Of a stretch of DNA of 24,670 nt, positions 8,141 through 15,431 are shown piece after piece; within the stretch, counting starts at the first letter, position 1, and every line of letters starts with the position of its first letter. A program made the position numbers and the translations under genes. The notes beneath the pieces are model-generated. The model had not been told where the DNA came from. It saw only the letters and a program-made list of their open reading frames with translations, and searched no databases. This stretch comes from CAYLNM01 sp964385045 (lineage in GTDB: Bacteria > Planctomycetota > Phycisphaerae > Phycisphaerales > SM1A02). The stretch spans positions 1 to 24,670 of the forward strand of contig CAYLNM010000053.1 in NCBI GenBank assembly GCA_964385045.1, written 5' to 3'.

Positions 8141-10477
8141 GTGCTGATCACGCTCCTGAGCATCGTGCCCATCATCGTCGGCTTCGGCGTGCTCATCTTC
8201 GTGCACGAGCTCGGCCACTTCCTCGCCGCCAAGTGGGCCGGCATCCGCGCCGAGGCGTTCGCGGTCGGCATGGGCCCGGTCGCCCTGTCGTACCGCCGCG
8301 GCCTCGGCCTGCGGGCCGGCTCGACGATGCCGGAGCACCGCCGCCGCGTGCGGACGTGGCTCGACGAGCAGGGGCGCCTGCCCGCCTCCGCCCGCGGCGA
8401 GGCGACGGTGGGCGACGTCATCGAGGCCGAGCGGGCCCTCGGCCTCGACGAGACCGAGTACTCCCTCCGCTGGCTGCCCATCGGCGGCTTCGTGAAGATG
8501 CTCGGGCAGGACGACCTCGATCCGGACGCCACCAGTCCGCATCCGCGCAGCTACCAGTCGGCGAGCATCCCGCGGCGCATGGTCGTGGTGTCGGCGGGCG
8601 TGGTGATGAACCTGATCCTCGCGGTGGTGCTCTTCGTCGTCGCGTTCCTCGCCGGCGTGCGCTTCGAGGCCCCGATCGCGGCGGGGGCGTTCGAAGGGAC
8701 GCCGGCCGGCGTCACGATGCCCGAGGACGCGGACCGCCTCGGCATCGACGAGCCCGGCGTGCAGCCCGGCGACCGCGTCCTGCGGGCGGGCGGCCGCGAG
8801 GTGCGCACGTTCGCCGACATCACGCTCGCCACCGCGATGAGCAAGCCCGGCGACGAGTTCATCCTCGAGGTCGATCGTCCGGGCGTGGACGAGACCCTGC
8901 GGTTCGACCTCGAGCCGGTGCGCGACCCCGCGTCGAACCTCCGCTCGATCGGCGTGGGCCTCGCCCGTGGCCCGCGGCTGCTCGACGAGCCCGCGGTCGC
9001 GGCCGAGCTCGCCCGCGCCCTGCCCGACCATCCGGACGTCGTCGCGGCGCTGGCGCCCGGCATGCGGGTCCTCACCGCCGGTGGCGCGCCGGTGCGCTCC
9101 TGGGACGAGGTCGTCGCCGCGGCGGACGCGACCGACGGCGCCCCGCTGGTGACGACGTGGCGGCCCGGCCGCGGCGCGACCGACGTCGCCCTCGAGCCCG
9201 ATCCCGGCCCCGAGGCGATCACGGTCGAGATCCCGGTCGAGCCGGCCTACGACGTCCTGATCTGGCCGACCGCCCCCGTCCGCGGCGACACGCCGGGCGT
9301 GACCGCCGAGCCCGGGCTCGCGGGCATGGTGCAGCCGCTGGTGGTCCGCGACTTCGACGAGACCAGCCCCAATCGCGAGCGGCTCCGGCCGGGCGACGTC
9401 ATCACCGCCGTCGGGCCGCGGGCGTGGCCGAGCTTCGCCACCCTCGCCGCCGAGCTGCGGCCGGCCGCCGGCGGCACGATCCCCCTCGGCGTCCTGCGCG
9501 ACGGCCGCCCGATGACGGTGTCGGCCGAGGTCTCGCCGGCCGGACGCATCGGCGTCTTCCTCGCCCGGCTCGACGACGCGCCGGTGATCGCCGAGCCCGC
9601 CCCGCGGCTGCTGAGCGCCGAGGAGTCGGGGAACCCCGAGACCTTCGAGTCCGCCCGGTCCTCGCCCGCCGCCCTCGCCGGGCTCCCGCCGGGGGCGCGG
9701 ATCCTCGCGGTCGGCGAGCGGCCGGTCGAGGACTGGCGCGAGCTCCGCCGCGCGCTGGTGGACGCCGCCGCGGCGGCGCCGACGGGCGAGGACCTCGAGG
9801 TGCCTGTCCGCTGGCGACGCTTCGACGCCGCGATCGCGGCGGCCGCGAATGCCGCTCCGTCCGCCGACGCCCCCGAGTCCGCCGAGTCCGAGGACGCCGA
9901 CGCGCCCGGCCCCGACGCGCTCGGCGCCGCCGAGCCCGCCGGCGGCCCCGCCCCCGAGGAGACCGAGACCGCCGTCCTCGTCCTCACCCCGGCCGACGTC
10001 GCCTCGCTGGGCGAGCTCGGCTGGACGCCCGTCGTGCCCGCGGCGCTCTTCGACGCCCCGTGGGTCGACCTCGACGCGGGCGGCAACCCCGTCACCGCGG
10101 TCCGGATGGGCTTCGACGAGACGGTGAAGATCGTGACCATGACCTACCTCACGATCGACCGTCTGCTGCGGCGCACGGTGGGCGTGGACCAGCTCCGCGG
10201 TCCGGTCGGGATCGTGGACCTCGGCGTGCAGGTGCTGCCCCGCGGACTGATGTACCTGCTGTTCCTGCTGGGGATGATCAGCGTGAACCTCGCGGTGCTG
10301 AACTTCCTGCCGCTGCCGATCGTGGACGGCGGGCTGTTCCTGTACCTCGTGTACGAGTCGATCACCGGCCGGCCGCCGCCGCCGGCGTTCCAGAACGCGG
10401 CGACCCTCGCCGGCCTGATGCTGCTCGGCACGCTGTTCCTGGTGACCTTCTACAACGACATCGCGCGGCTCATCTGA
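8141..10477 (+). CDS. rseP: RseP-type site-2 zinc metalloprotease, enlarged, four PDZ-like units
   Basis: This 778-residue inner-membrane protease belongs to the M50/S2P family, which cuts transmembrane segments such as anti-sigma factors or leftover signal peptides. The zinc motif HELGH is at 22-26 in the first membrane segment, and the third ligand is in 'NFLPLPIVDGG' (721-731, Asp729). Other membrane segments lie at about 145-172, 702-722 and 755-773. E. coli RseP has about 450 residues and two PDZ domains. Here four PDZ-type 'PGxxI/VLxxG' starts occur near 208, 305, 415 and 516. An Ala/Pro/Glu-rich linker lies near 560-615, and an insert of about 40 residues lies after the first helix (55-95). 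The GTG start places HELGH at the expected depth, but no good ribosome-binding site precedes it. The substrate is unknown. Confidence 0.93.
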   Translation: MLITLLSIVPIIVGFGVLIFVHELGHFLAAKWAGIRAEAFAVGMGPVALSYRRGLGLRAGSTMPEHRRRVRTWLDEQGRLPASARGEATVGDVIEAERALGLDETEYSLRWLPIGGFVKMLGQDDLDPDATSPHPRSYQSASIPRRMVVVSAGVVMNLILAVVLFVVAFLAGVRFEAPIAAGAFEGTPAGVTMPEDADRLGIDEPGVQPGDRVLRAGGREVRTFADITLATAMSKPGDEFILEVDRPGVDETLRFDLEPVRDPASNLRSIGVGLARGPRLLDEPAVAAELARALPDHPDVVAALAPGMRVLTAGGAPVRSWDEVVAAADATDGAPLVTTWRPGRGATDVALEPDPGPEAITVEIPVEPAYDVLIWPTAPVRGDTPGVTAEPGLAGMVQPLVVRDFDETSPNRERLRPGDVITAVGPRAWPSFATLAAELRPAAGGTIPLGVLRDGRPMTVSAEVSPAGRIGVFLARLDDAPVIAEPAPRLLSAEESGNPETFESARSSPAALAGLPPGARILAVGERPVEDWRELRRALVDAAAAAPTGEDLEVPVRWRRFDAAIAAAANAAPSADAPESAESEDADAPGPDALGAAEPAGGPAPEETETAVLVLTPADVASLGELGWTPVVPAALFDAPWVDLDAGGNPVTAVRMGFDETVKIVTMTYLTIDRLLRRTVGVDQLRGPVGIVDLGVQVLPRGLMYLLFLLGMISVNLAVLNFLPLPIVDGGLFLYLVYESITGRPPPPAFQNAATLAGLMLLGTLFLVTFYNDIARLI

Positions 10478-10502
10478 CGAGCGGCGGGGAAGGAGTCGGA
10501 CG

Positions 10503-11261
10503 ATGAGCGAGGACGAGCAGGGCGGTCGCGTCGCGATCGTCACCGGGGCGTCGAGCGGCGTCGGCCGCGCCGTGGCTCGCGGCCTGCTGGGCGAGGGCCG
10601 CACGGTGGTGCTCGTCGGACGACGGGCCGAGCCGCTGCACGAGGCGGCGCGGGACGCCGGGGGCCGCGCGGTCGTGCATCCGGCCGACGTCGGCGATCCG
10701 TCGGCGGCCCGCGGCGTGGTGGCGGCGGCGGTCGACGCGGCGGAGGCGGCCGGCGGCCGCCTCGACGCCATCGTGAACAACGCCGGGGTGGCCGAGCTCG
10801 CCCCGATCGCCGAGGCCAACGAGGCGATGCTGGAGCGGGCGCTGGCGGTGAACCTGCTCGGGCCGATCCGCCTCCTGCGGGCCGCGTGGCCGCACCTCGT
10901 GGCCTCCGGCCGCGGCCGCGTGGTCAACGTCAGCTCGATGGCGACCGCCGATCCCTTCCCGGGCTTCCTCGCCTACGCCGCCTCCAAGTCCGCCCTCGAG
11001 AGCGTCACCCGCTCGATCGCGGCCGAGGGGGCCGAGCACGAGCTCCGGGCGTGGACCGTCGCCCCGGGGGCGGTGGAGACCCCGATGCTCCGGGGCCTCT
11101 TCGACGAGTCGATGGTGCCCCGGAACGCGGCGATGGACCCCGAGGAGGTCGCGGCCCTCGTCCTCGCCTGCCTCCGGGACGAGCGCTCGGAGCCCTCCGG
11201 GGCCACGATCCGCCTCGCCGGATCGGGCGCGACGCCGACGGTGGACGCCCTGGGCGGCTGA
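10503..11261 (+). CDS. Short-chain dehydrogenase/reductase (classical SDR)
   Basis: The 252-residue protein has all classical SDR marks: cofactor loop 'TGASSGVG' (14-21), 'NNAG' (92-95), Asn117, catalytic Ser144/Ser145, Tyr158 and Lys162 in 'YAASK', and 'PGAVETPM' (188-195). Arg40-Arg41 after the second strand suggest preference for NADP(H). The length is typical. The substrate cannot be told from sequence; relatives reduce ketones, oxidise alcohols or act in fatty-acid and polyketide metabolism. The ATG is fixed by AAGGAG at 10490-10495, seven bases upstream, the clearest ribosome-binding site in this half of the window. It starts 25 bases after rseP and is probably co-transcribed with it. 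Confidence 0.93.
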   Translation: MSEDEQGGRVAIVTGASSGVGRAVARGLLGEGRTVVLVGRRAEPLHEAARDAGGRAVVHPADVGDPSAARGVVAAAVDAAEAAGGRLDAIVNNAGVAELAPIAEANEAMLERALAVNLLGPIRLLRAAWPHLVASGRGRVVNVSSMATADPFPGFLAYAASKSALESVTRSIAAEGAEHELRAWTVAPGAVETPMLRGLFDESMVPRNAAMDPEEVAALVLACLRDERSEPSGATIRLAGSGATPTVDALGG

Positions 11262-11262
11262 G

Positions 11263-11307
11263 TCGGCCGAGGCGGCCGAGGCGGCCGAGTGGCCCGACGC
11301 GGCCGAG
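11263..11307. repeat. Five 9-bp tandem units (GCGGCCGAG) after the SDR gene
   Basis: Units start at 11263, 11272, 11281, 11290 and 11299. Three are exact GCGGCCGAG, the first has a single T change and the fourth is the diverged TGGCCCGAC. They begin two bases after the stop codon. The rest of the gap to 11551 shows no gene or clear promoter. Confidence 0.7.
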
Positions 11308-11551
11308 GCGGCGGCCGGCGCCGCACGGGCGCTTCCCCGCGGCCGCATCGCCGCGCGCATCCGCCGGCGCGGAACCCGCCCCGACCGACGTCGCCGGCAG
11401 CCACGCCCCAGTCGGCCCGCCGACACGACCGCGCCGATCCGCATCGTCGCGCGGCGGTGGCCACTCACGACGCGCCACGGCCGGCATTTCCGGACCCCGT
11501 GCGACTCGGGGAAGGCTCCCCCGCGCCGCCGCTTGGTCGGGCCACCGGCGT

Positions 11552-12715
11552 ATGCGACGGTCCGAAAGCATGAAGTCACCGCGCCACGACGTCGACGACT
11601 CGGGCCCGGCTTCGGCCGGCCCGTTCGCTCCGGATCCCCGGCCGACCCGGGTCGCCCTGGTGCATCCCTCGCGGCCCGTCCGGGCGTCGATCCGGGAGGC
11701 GATCGCGGCCCTCGTCGCGCCCGCGCCGCCGATCGGCTTCGACGGCGCACCGCCGACCGGGACCGAGGTGCTCGTCCACGAGGCCGGGGCGCTCGGCCGA
11801 CTCGATCCGGGCTTCCTCGACGCCGCGTCGGTGGTCGTCGTCGGGCACGACCTGCCCGAGGCCCGCGGCCCGCTGGCCCTCGAGCGGCTGCGGGCGCGGG
11901 GCGTCGAGGCCCCGGTGGTGTTCGTGCTCCCGACCTCGGACGCCCGGCTCGCGGCGGACCTGCTGGAGGCGGGGGCGGACGAGGCGGTGGTGGCGGACGA
12001 ACGCGACGCCCGCGCGATCGCCCACGCGGTGCGGCGGCAGGCCGAGGCGAGCCGGATGCGGCACGAGAACCTGCGCCTGCATCACGAGCTCACCCGGTCG
12101 CTGGTCGAGGTCGAGCTCAAGAACGCCGAGCTCGAGCGGCTGGTCGAGCAGCTCGAGCAGACCGTGCGGACGGACGAGCTCACCGGGCTCGCGAGCCGCC
12201 GCTGGCTCGATCTCGCGCTCGAGGGGCACTGGGCCGAGGCGACGCGCCACGACCTGCCGCTGGCCTTCGTGATGATCGACCTCGACGGCTTCAAGCGGCT
12301 CAACGACGAGGCGGGGCATCAGGCGGGCGACGAGATGCTGCGGCTCGTGGGCCGGGTGCTCGAGGCCAGCTGCCGCGACGTCGACCTCGCCGCCCGCTAC
12401 GGCGGCGACGAGTTCTCGATCCTCCTGCCGCACACCGGCCCCGAGGAGGCGGTGGCGGTGGCCTCCCGCGTGCTCGCGGCGTTCCGGGCCGCGGCGGGGC
12501 GGGCCGTCGGGGCCGGCGAACGCCCACCGGTGGCGATGTCGGTGGGGGTCGCGCACGTCGATCGCTCGCGCCCGGTCAACGCCGAGGATCTCGTGCGGCA
12601 CGCCGACGAGGCGATGTACGCGGCGAAGTCGCGCTACGGTGGCGACGGGATCGCGGTGCGGCACGGGGACGCGGTGGTGCGGCTGGACGGTCCGGCGGCG
12701 GCCTGGCCCGGCTGA
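11552..12715 (+). CDS. GGDEF diguanylate cyclase with degenerate receiver domain
   Basis: The 387-residue cytosolic protein should make the second messenger cyclic di-GMP from two GTP. Residues 30-160 have the alternating strand/helix pattern of a response-regulator receiver, but the acidic pocket ('VALVHPS') and the phosphorylated Asp (Gly98 in 'VVVVGHDLPE') are missing. A predicted coiled coil (165-205, 'LKNAELERLVEQLEQTV') leads to the GGDEF domain: 'DELTGLASRR' (208-217), 'MIDLDGFKRLND' (241-252) and 'RYGGDEFSILLP' with intact GGDEF at 284-288. The RxxD inhibitory site is present (Arg275-Asp278), so product inhibition is likely. The start could also be the in-frame ATG at 11570 (381 residues); neither has a clear ribosome-binding site. 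It converges on uppS with 28 bases between the stops. Confidence 0.92.
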   Translation: MRRSESMKSPRHDVDDSGPASAGPFAPDPRPTRVALVHPSRPVRASIREAIAALVAPAPPIGFDGAPPTGTEVLVHEAGALGRLDPGFLDAASVVVVGHDLPEARGPLALERLRARGVEAPVVFVLPTSDARLAADLLEAGADEAVVADERDARAIAHAVRRQAEASRMRHENLRLHHELTRSLVEVELKNAELERLVEQLEQTVRTDELTGLASRRWLDLALEGHWAEATRHDLPLAFVMIDLDGFKRLNDEAGHQAGDEMLRLVGRVLEASCRDVDLAARYGGDEFSILLPHTGPEEAVAVASRVLAAFRAAAGRAVGAGERPPVAMSVGVAHVDRSRPVNAEDLVRHADEAMYAAKSRYGGDGIAVRHGDAVVRLDGPAAAWPG

Positions 12716-12749
12716 GCCCGGGCCCCCGGAGGCCCGCCCCGGCTCAGCC
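12710..12749. terminator. Bidirectional hairpin holding both convergent stop codons
   Basis: GGCTGAGCC (12710-12718) pairs perfectly with GGCTCAGCC (12741-12749). CGGGC (12719-12723) pairs with GCCCG (12732-12736) above it, with loop CCCCGGAG and a four-C bulge on the right. The TGA of the diguanylate cyclase (12713-12715) lies in the left arm and the TGA of uppS (12746-12744, - strand) in the right arm. No T-run follows on either strand. Confidence 0.6.
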
Positions 12750-13619
12750 CGCGGCGCCGACCCGGTCGACGAGGCTGCCGAAGCGGCGCCGCCGCCCCGC
12801 GAAGTCGGCGAGGGCGACGTCGAGCTCGGCCCGGCCGAACTCCGGCCAGCACGCGTCGCACACGTGGAGCTCGGCGTAGCTGATCTGCCACAGGAGGTAG
12901 TTGGACAGCCGCCGCTCGCCGGCGGTGCGGATGAGCAGGTCGGGGTCGGGCAGGCCGGCGGTCCACAGGCGGCCCGCGAACGCGGCCTCGTCGATCGACT
13001 CGGGGTCGAGCCGGCCGGCGGCACAGTCCCGGGCGAGGGAGCGGGCGGCCTCGACGATCTCGTCCCGCGAGCCGTAGTCGAGGGCGATCGAGAGCGTCAT
13101 GCGGTCGCCGCGGGCGGTCGCCGACTCGGCCTCCTCGATCGCGGCGACGACCCGTGCCGGCAGCCGGTCGCGGCGGCCGATCTGCCGGAAGCGGATGCCG
13201 CGGGCGACCATCTCGGCCCGCTCGCCCTCGAGATAGCGCAGCAGCAGGTCCATCAGGCCGCCGATCTCGTCCGGCGGCCGCTTCCAGTTCTCGCTGCTGA
13301 ACGAGTAGAGGGTCAGGGCCTCGATGCCGAGCTCGGCGCAGGCCCGCACGCAGGTGCGGACCGAGCGGGCCCCCGCGCGGTGGCCGAAGAGCCGCGGGCG
13401 TCGCCGCCGGCGGGCCCAGCGGCCGTTGCCGTCCATGATGATCGCCACGTGCCGGGGCAGCCGGCCGGGCGGGCCGGGCGCCGTCGCCGCGGCCGGCGCC
13501 GGGTGGTCGGCCGTGTCGTCCGCATCGGCGGCTTCGTCCGCCGCGGGTGCAGCGGCGTACGACTCCGGCTCGGGGAGCGTCGTCTCGAGTCCGTCGGCGT
13601 TCGCGCGGGGGTCGACCAT
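12744..13619 (-). CDS. uppS: Undecaprenyl diphosphate synthase (cis-prenyltransferase)
   Basis: The 291-residue enzyme adds isopentenyl diphosphate units to farnesyl diphosphate to form the lipid carrier used for cell-wall and surface glycans. It matches the cis-prenyltransferase family: 'HVAIIMDGNGRWA' (57-69) with catalytic Asp63, 'LTLYSFSSENWKRP' (102-115), 'DLLIRTAGERRLSNYLLWQ' (227-245) and 'YAEL' with the metal-binding Glu250. Small departures are ALDYGSR for the usual ALNYGGR and RTAGE for RTSGE. The first 53 residues are an Ala/Pro/Asp-rich extension absent from E. coli UppS (253 residues). No good ribosome-binding site supports the ATG at 13619, so the true start may be later. It lies 151 bases downstream of purA on the same strand. 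Confidence 0.95.
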   Translation of the reverse strand: MVDPRANADGLETTLPEPESYAAAPAADEAADADDTADHPAPAAATAPGPPGRLPRHVAIIMDGNGRWARRRRRPRLFGHRAGARSVRTCVRACAELGIEALTLYSFSSENWKRPPDEIGGLMDLLLRYLEGERAEMVARGIRFRQIGRRDRLPARVVAAIEEAESATARGDRMTLSIALDYGSRDEIVEAARSLARDCAAGRLDPESIDEAAFAGRLWTAGLPDPDLLIRTAGERRLSNYLLWQISYAELHVCDACWPEFGRAELDVALADFAGRRRRFGSLVDRVGAAG

Positions 13620-13703
13620 GGGAATCCGCCATCGTACCGCGACCGTCCGGGAGTGGTTCGGCGTCGGGGCGGCGCAGATGTCGCGCGAGGCCCCGTCCGA
13701 CCC

Positions 13704-13718
13704 GGGGCTCGTCGCCCC
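13704..13718 (-). terminator. Small second hairpin between purA and uppS
   Basis: GGGGC (13704-13708) and GCCCC (13714-13718) pair across a five-base loop. On the - strand it follows the larger purA hairpin by seven bases. It is short and by itself weak evidence. Confidence 0.25.
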
Positions 13719-13725
13719 GTGCGAT

Positions 13726-13756
13726 CGCGAGGCTCCGAGGATCCGGGCGCCTCGCG
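13726..13756 (-). terminator. Inverted repeat downstream of purA, possible terminator
   Basis: CGCGAGGC (13726-13733) and GCCTCGCG (13749-13756) form a perfect 8-bp stem with a 15-base loop. On the - strand it starts 15 bases past the purA stop. No T-run follows. It suggests that purA and uppS may be separate or attenuated units. Confidence 0.4.
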
Positions 13757-13770
13757 GCGGGGGCCGCCGC

Positions 13771-15210
13771 TCAGCCGGCCGCCGCGGCGGTCGCCGGCCG
13801 CAGCGTCTGCTGGCGACCCGGCCCCACGCTCACGATCTCGACCGGGATGCCCAGTCGCCGCGAGATCAGGTCCACGTAGTCGCGGGCGGCGGGGGGCAGG
13901 TCCTCCAGGGACCGGGCGGCCTCGATCGGCTCGTGCCAGCCCGGCACCTCCTCCCACACCGGCCGCACGCGGGCGAGCCACGCCCCGTCGGGGACGAAGC
14001 GGTCGGTCTCGGTGCCGTCGGGCAGGGCGTACCGCGTGCAGACGCGGACGCGATCGAAGCCCGAGAGGACGTCGAGCAGCATGATCGCGAGCCCGGTCAC
14101 GCCGTTGATCATCGTCGTGTAGCGCAGGGCGACGAGGTCGAGCCAGCCGCAGCGGCGGGGGCGCCCGGTGGTGGTCCCGTACTCGCGGCCGCGGTCGCGG
14201 ATCCGGTCGCCGTCCGCGCCCTCGTCCTCGGTGGGGAACGGTCCGGCGCCGACCCGCGTGGCGTACGCCTTCATGATCCCGATCGTCCGTCCGACGAGCC
14301 GCCCCGGCAGGCCGGTGCCGGCCGGGATCCCGAGCGTGGAGGAGTGGCTGCTCGTGACGTACGGGAAGGTGCCGTGGTCCACGTCGAGCAGGCTGGCGTT
14401 GGCCCCCTCGAACAGGAGCCGGCGGCCGTCGCGCACCGCGTCGTGCAGCAGCCAGGTGGTGTCGGAGACGTGGGGGGCGAGGCGGCGACCGAGCTCGGCG
14501 TAGCGGCGGGCGAGGGCGCCGGGGTCGAGGCCGGACGCGTCGACCCCCAGGGCGGCGAGCTCCGCCGCCCGCAGCGGGCAGATCACCGCGAGCCGCTCGC
14601 GCAGCCGCTCCTCGTCCAGCAGGTCGCCGACGCGAATCGCGGTCGAGCGCTGGACCTTGTCGGCGTAGGCGGGGCCGATGCCGCGCTTGGTGGTCCCGAT
14701 CGCGAGGCCGCCGGGATCGGAGCTCGTGGACGAGGGCTCGGCGGCCTCCGCGGCCTCCATCGCGGCGGGGTCCGCCGCCGGCCGGCCGGCGCGCCGCATG
14801 TGGGCCTCGAGTCCCTCGTCCTGCAGCCGGTGGTAGGGCATCACGACGTGCGCCCGGCTCGAGACGTGGAGGTTCTCGGCCACCGCCACGCCGCGGGCGC
14901 GGAGCCCGTCGATCTCCTCCACGAGCTTCTCCGGATCCACCACCACGCCGTTGCCGATCACGCACGTCTTGTCGGCGTAGAGGATGCCGGAGGGGATCAG
15001 GTGCAGGGCGTAGCGCTCGCCGTCGACGACGAGGGTGTGGCCGGCGTTCGCTCCGCCGTTGTAGCGGACGATGACGTCGTGCTCGGCGGTGAGCAGGTCG
15101 ACGACCTTGCCCTTGCCCTCGTCGCCCCACTGCAGCCCGACGACGGCGGTCCCGGCGACGGGCGGGGCGGCCGCGGACGTCGGGTCGGGCGGGAACGCGG
15201 ACGCGGTCAT
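13771..15210 (-). CDS. purA: Adenylosuccinate synthetase
   Basis: The 479-residue cytosolic enzyme joins IMP and aspartate using GTP to give adenylosuccinate, the first committed step from IMP to AMP. The GTP loop 'GLQWGDEGKGKVVDLL' (25-40) contains catalytic Asp30, and 'NGGANAGHT' (51-59) contains His58. 'IGTTKRGIGPAYADK' (171-185), 'LFEGANASLLDVDHGTFP', 'YVTSSHSST', 'ATRVGAGPFPTE' and 'GTTTGRPRRCGWLD' follow in normal order. Most family members have about 430 residues; the excess is a short N-terminal tail and an insert of about 30 residues (137-168) before the GTTKRGIGP motif. The frame is open to an ATG at 15345, but the start at 15210 is preferred because GAGGAG lies six bases before it and the upstream part is Pro/Arg-rich filler. 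Confidence 0.95.
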   Translation of the reverse strand: MTASAFPPDPTSAAAPPVAGTAVVGLQWGDEGKGKVVDLLTAEHDVIVRYNGGANAGHTLVVDGERYALHLIPSGILYADKTCVIGNGVVVDPEKLVEEIDGLRARGVAVAENLHVSSRAHVVMPYHRLQDEGLEAHMRRAGRPAADPAAMEAAEAAEPSSTSSDPGGLAIGTTKRGIGPAYADKVQRSTAIRVGDLLDEERLRERLAVICPLRAAELAALGVDASGLDPGALARRYAELGRRLAPHVSDTTWLLHDAVRDGRRLLFEGANASLLDVDHGTFPYVTSSHSSTLGIPAGTGLPGRLVGRTIGIMKAYATRVGAGPFPTEDEGADGDRIRDRGREYGTTTGRPRRCGWLDLVALRYTTMINGVTGLAIMLLDVLSGFDRVRVCTRYALPDGTETDRFVPDGAWLARVRPVWEEVPGWHEPIEAARSLEDLPPAARDYVDLISRRLGIPVEIVSVGPGRQQTLRPATAAAAG

Positions 15211-15216
15211 CGGACG

Positions 15217-15222
15217 CTCCTC
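15217..15222 (-). promoter_or_regulatory. Ribosome-binding site fixing the purA start
   Basis: On the - strand GAGGAG lies six bases before the ATG at 15210. It decides between this start and an in-frame ATG 45 codons upstream, which would add a low-complexity tail. Confidence 0.75.
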
Positions 15223-15229
15223 GAGCGGG

Positions 15230-15250
15230 GGGCCCCGGTCGCCGGGGCCC
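15230..15250 (-). repeat. Perfect inverted repeat in the purA leader
   Basis: GGGCCCCGG (15230-15238) and CCGGGGCCC (15242-15250) are perfect complements around TCG. The hairpin ends eight bases before the purA ribosome-binding site. A 10-bp palindrome GGTCCGGACC follows at 15252-15261. The 221-base gap to the divergent gene at 15432 shows nothing else clear. Confidence 0.6.
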
Positions 15251-15431
15251 GGGTCCGGACCGCGCGGCGGGGCCGGGTCCGGGAACGCGCCACGCCGTGC
15301 CGCGGCGGGGCGGTGGAGACTACGGGTGCCCCCCGGCGCGGTCAAGGAACCGGGCCTTCCGGCGGCTCCGGCTGGATCCCGGCGGCGACGCGGCCGATGC
15401 GGGACGACGACGACGGGAAGGGAGGGGCCGC

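Noticed and set aside
7829..10927. Antisense open frame of 1032 residues opposite rseP
   Set aside because: No motif, no ribosome-binding site, and the + strand has HELGH, PDZ-like units and NFLPLPIVDGG.
10886..11551. Upstream extension of the diguanylate cyclase frame
   Set aside because: It overlaps the SDR gene in a different frame and is Arg/Pro-rich; the receiver-like fold begins only after 11552.
12634..13632. 332-residue - strand frame starting slightly upstream of uppS in another frame
   Set aside because: It overlaps uppS out of frame and consists of Arg/Pro-rich sequence; the cis-prenyltransferase motifs are in the other frame.
15211..15345. 45-codon N-terminal extension of purA to an upstream ATG
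   Set aside because: The stretch is Pro/Arg-rich filler and contains the leader hairpin, while GAGGAG sits at ideal distance before the ATG at 15210.
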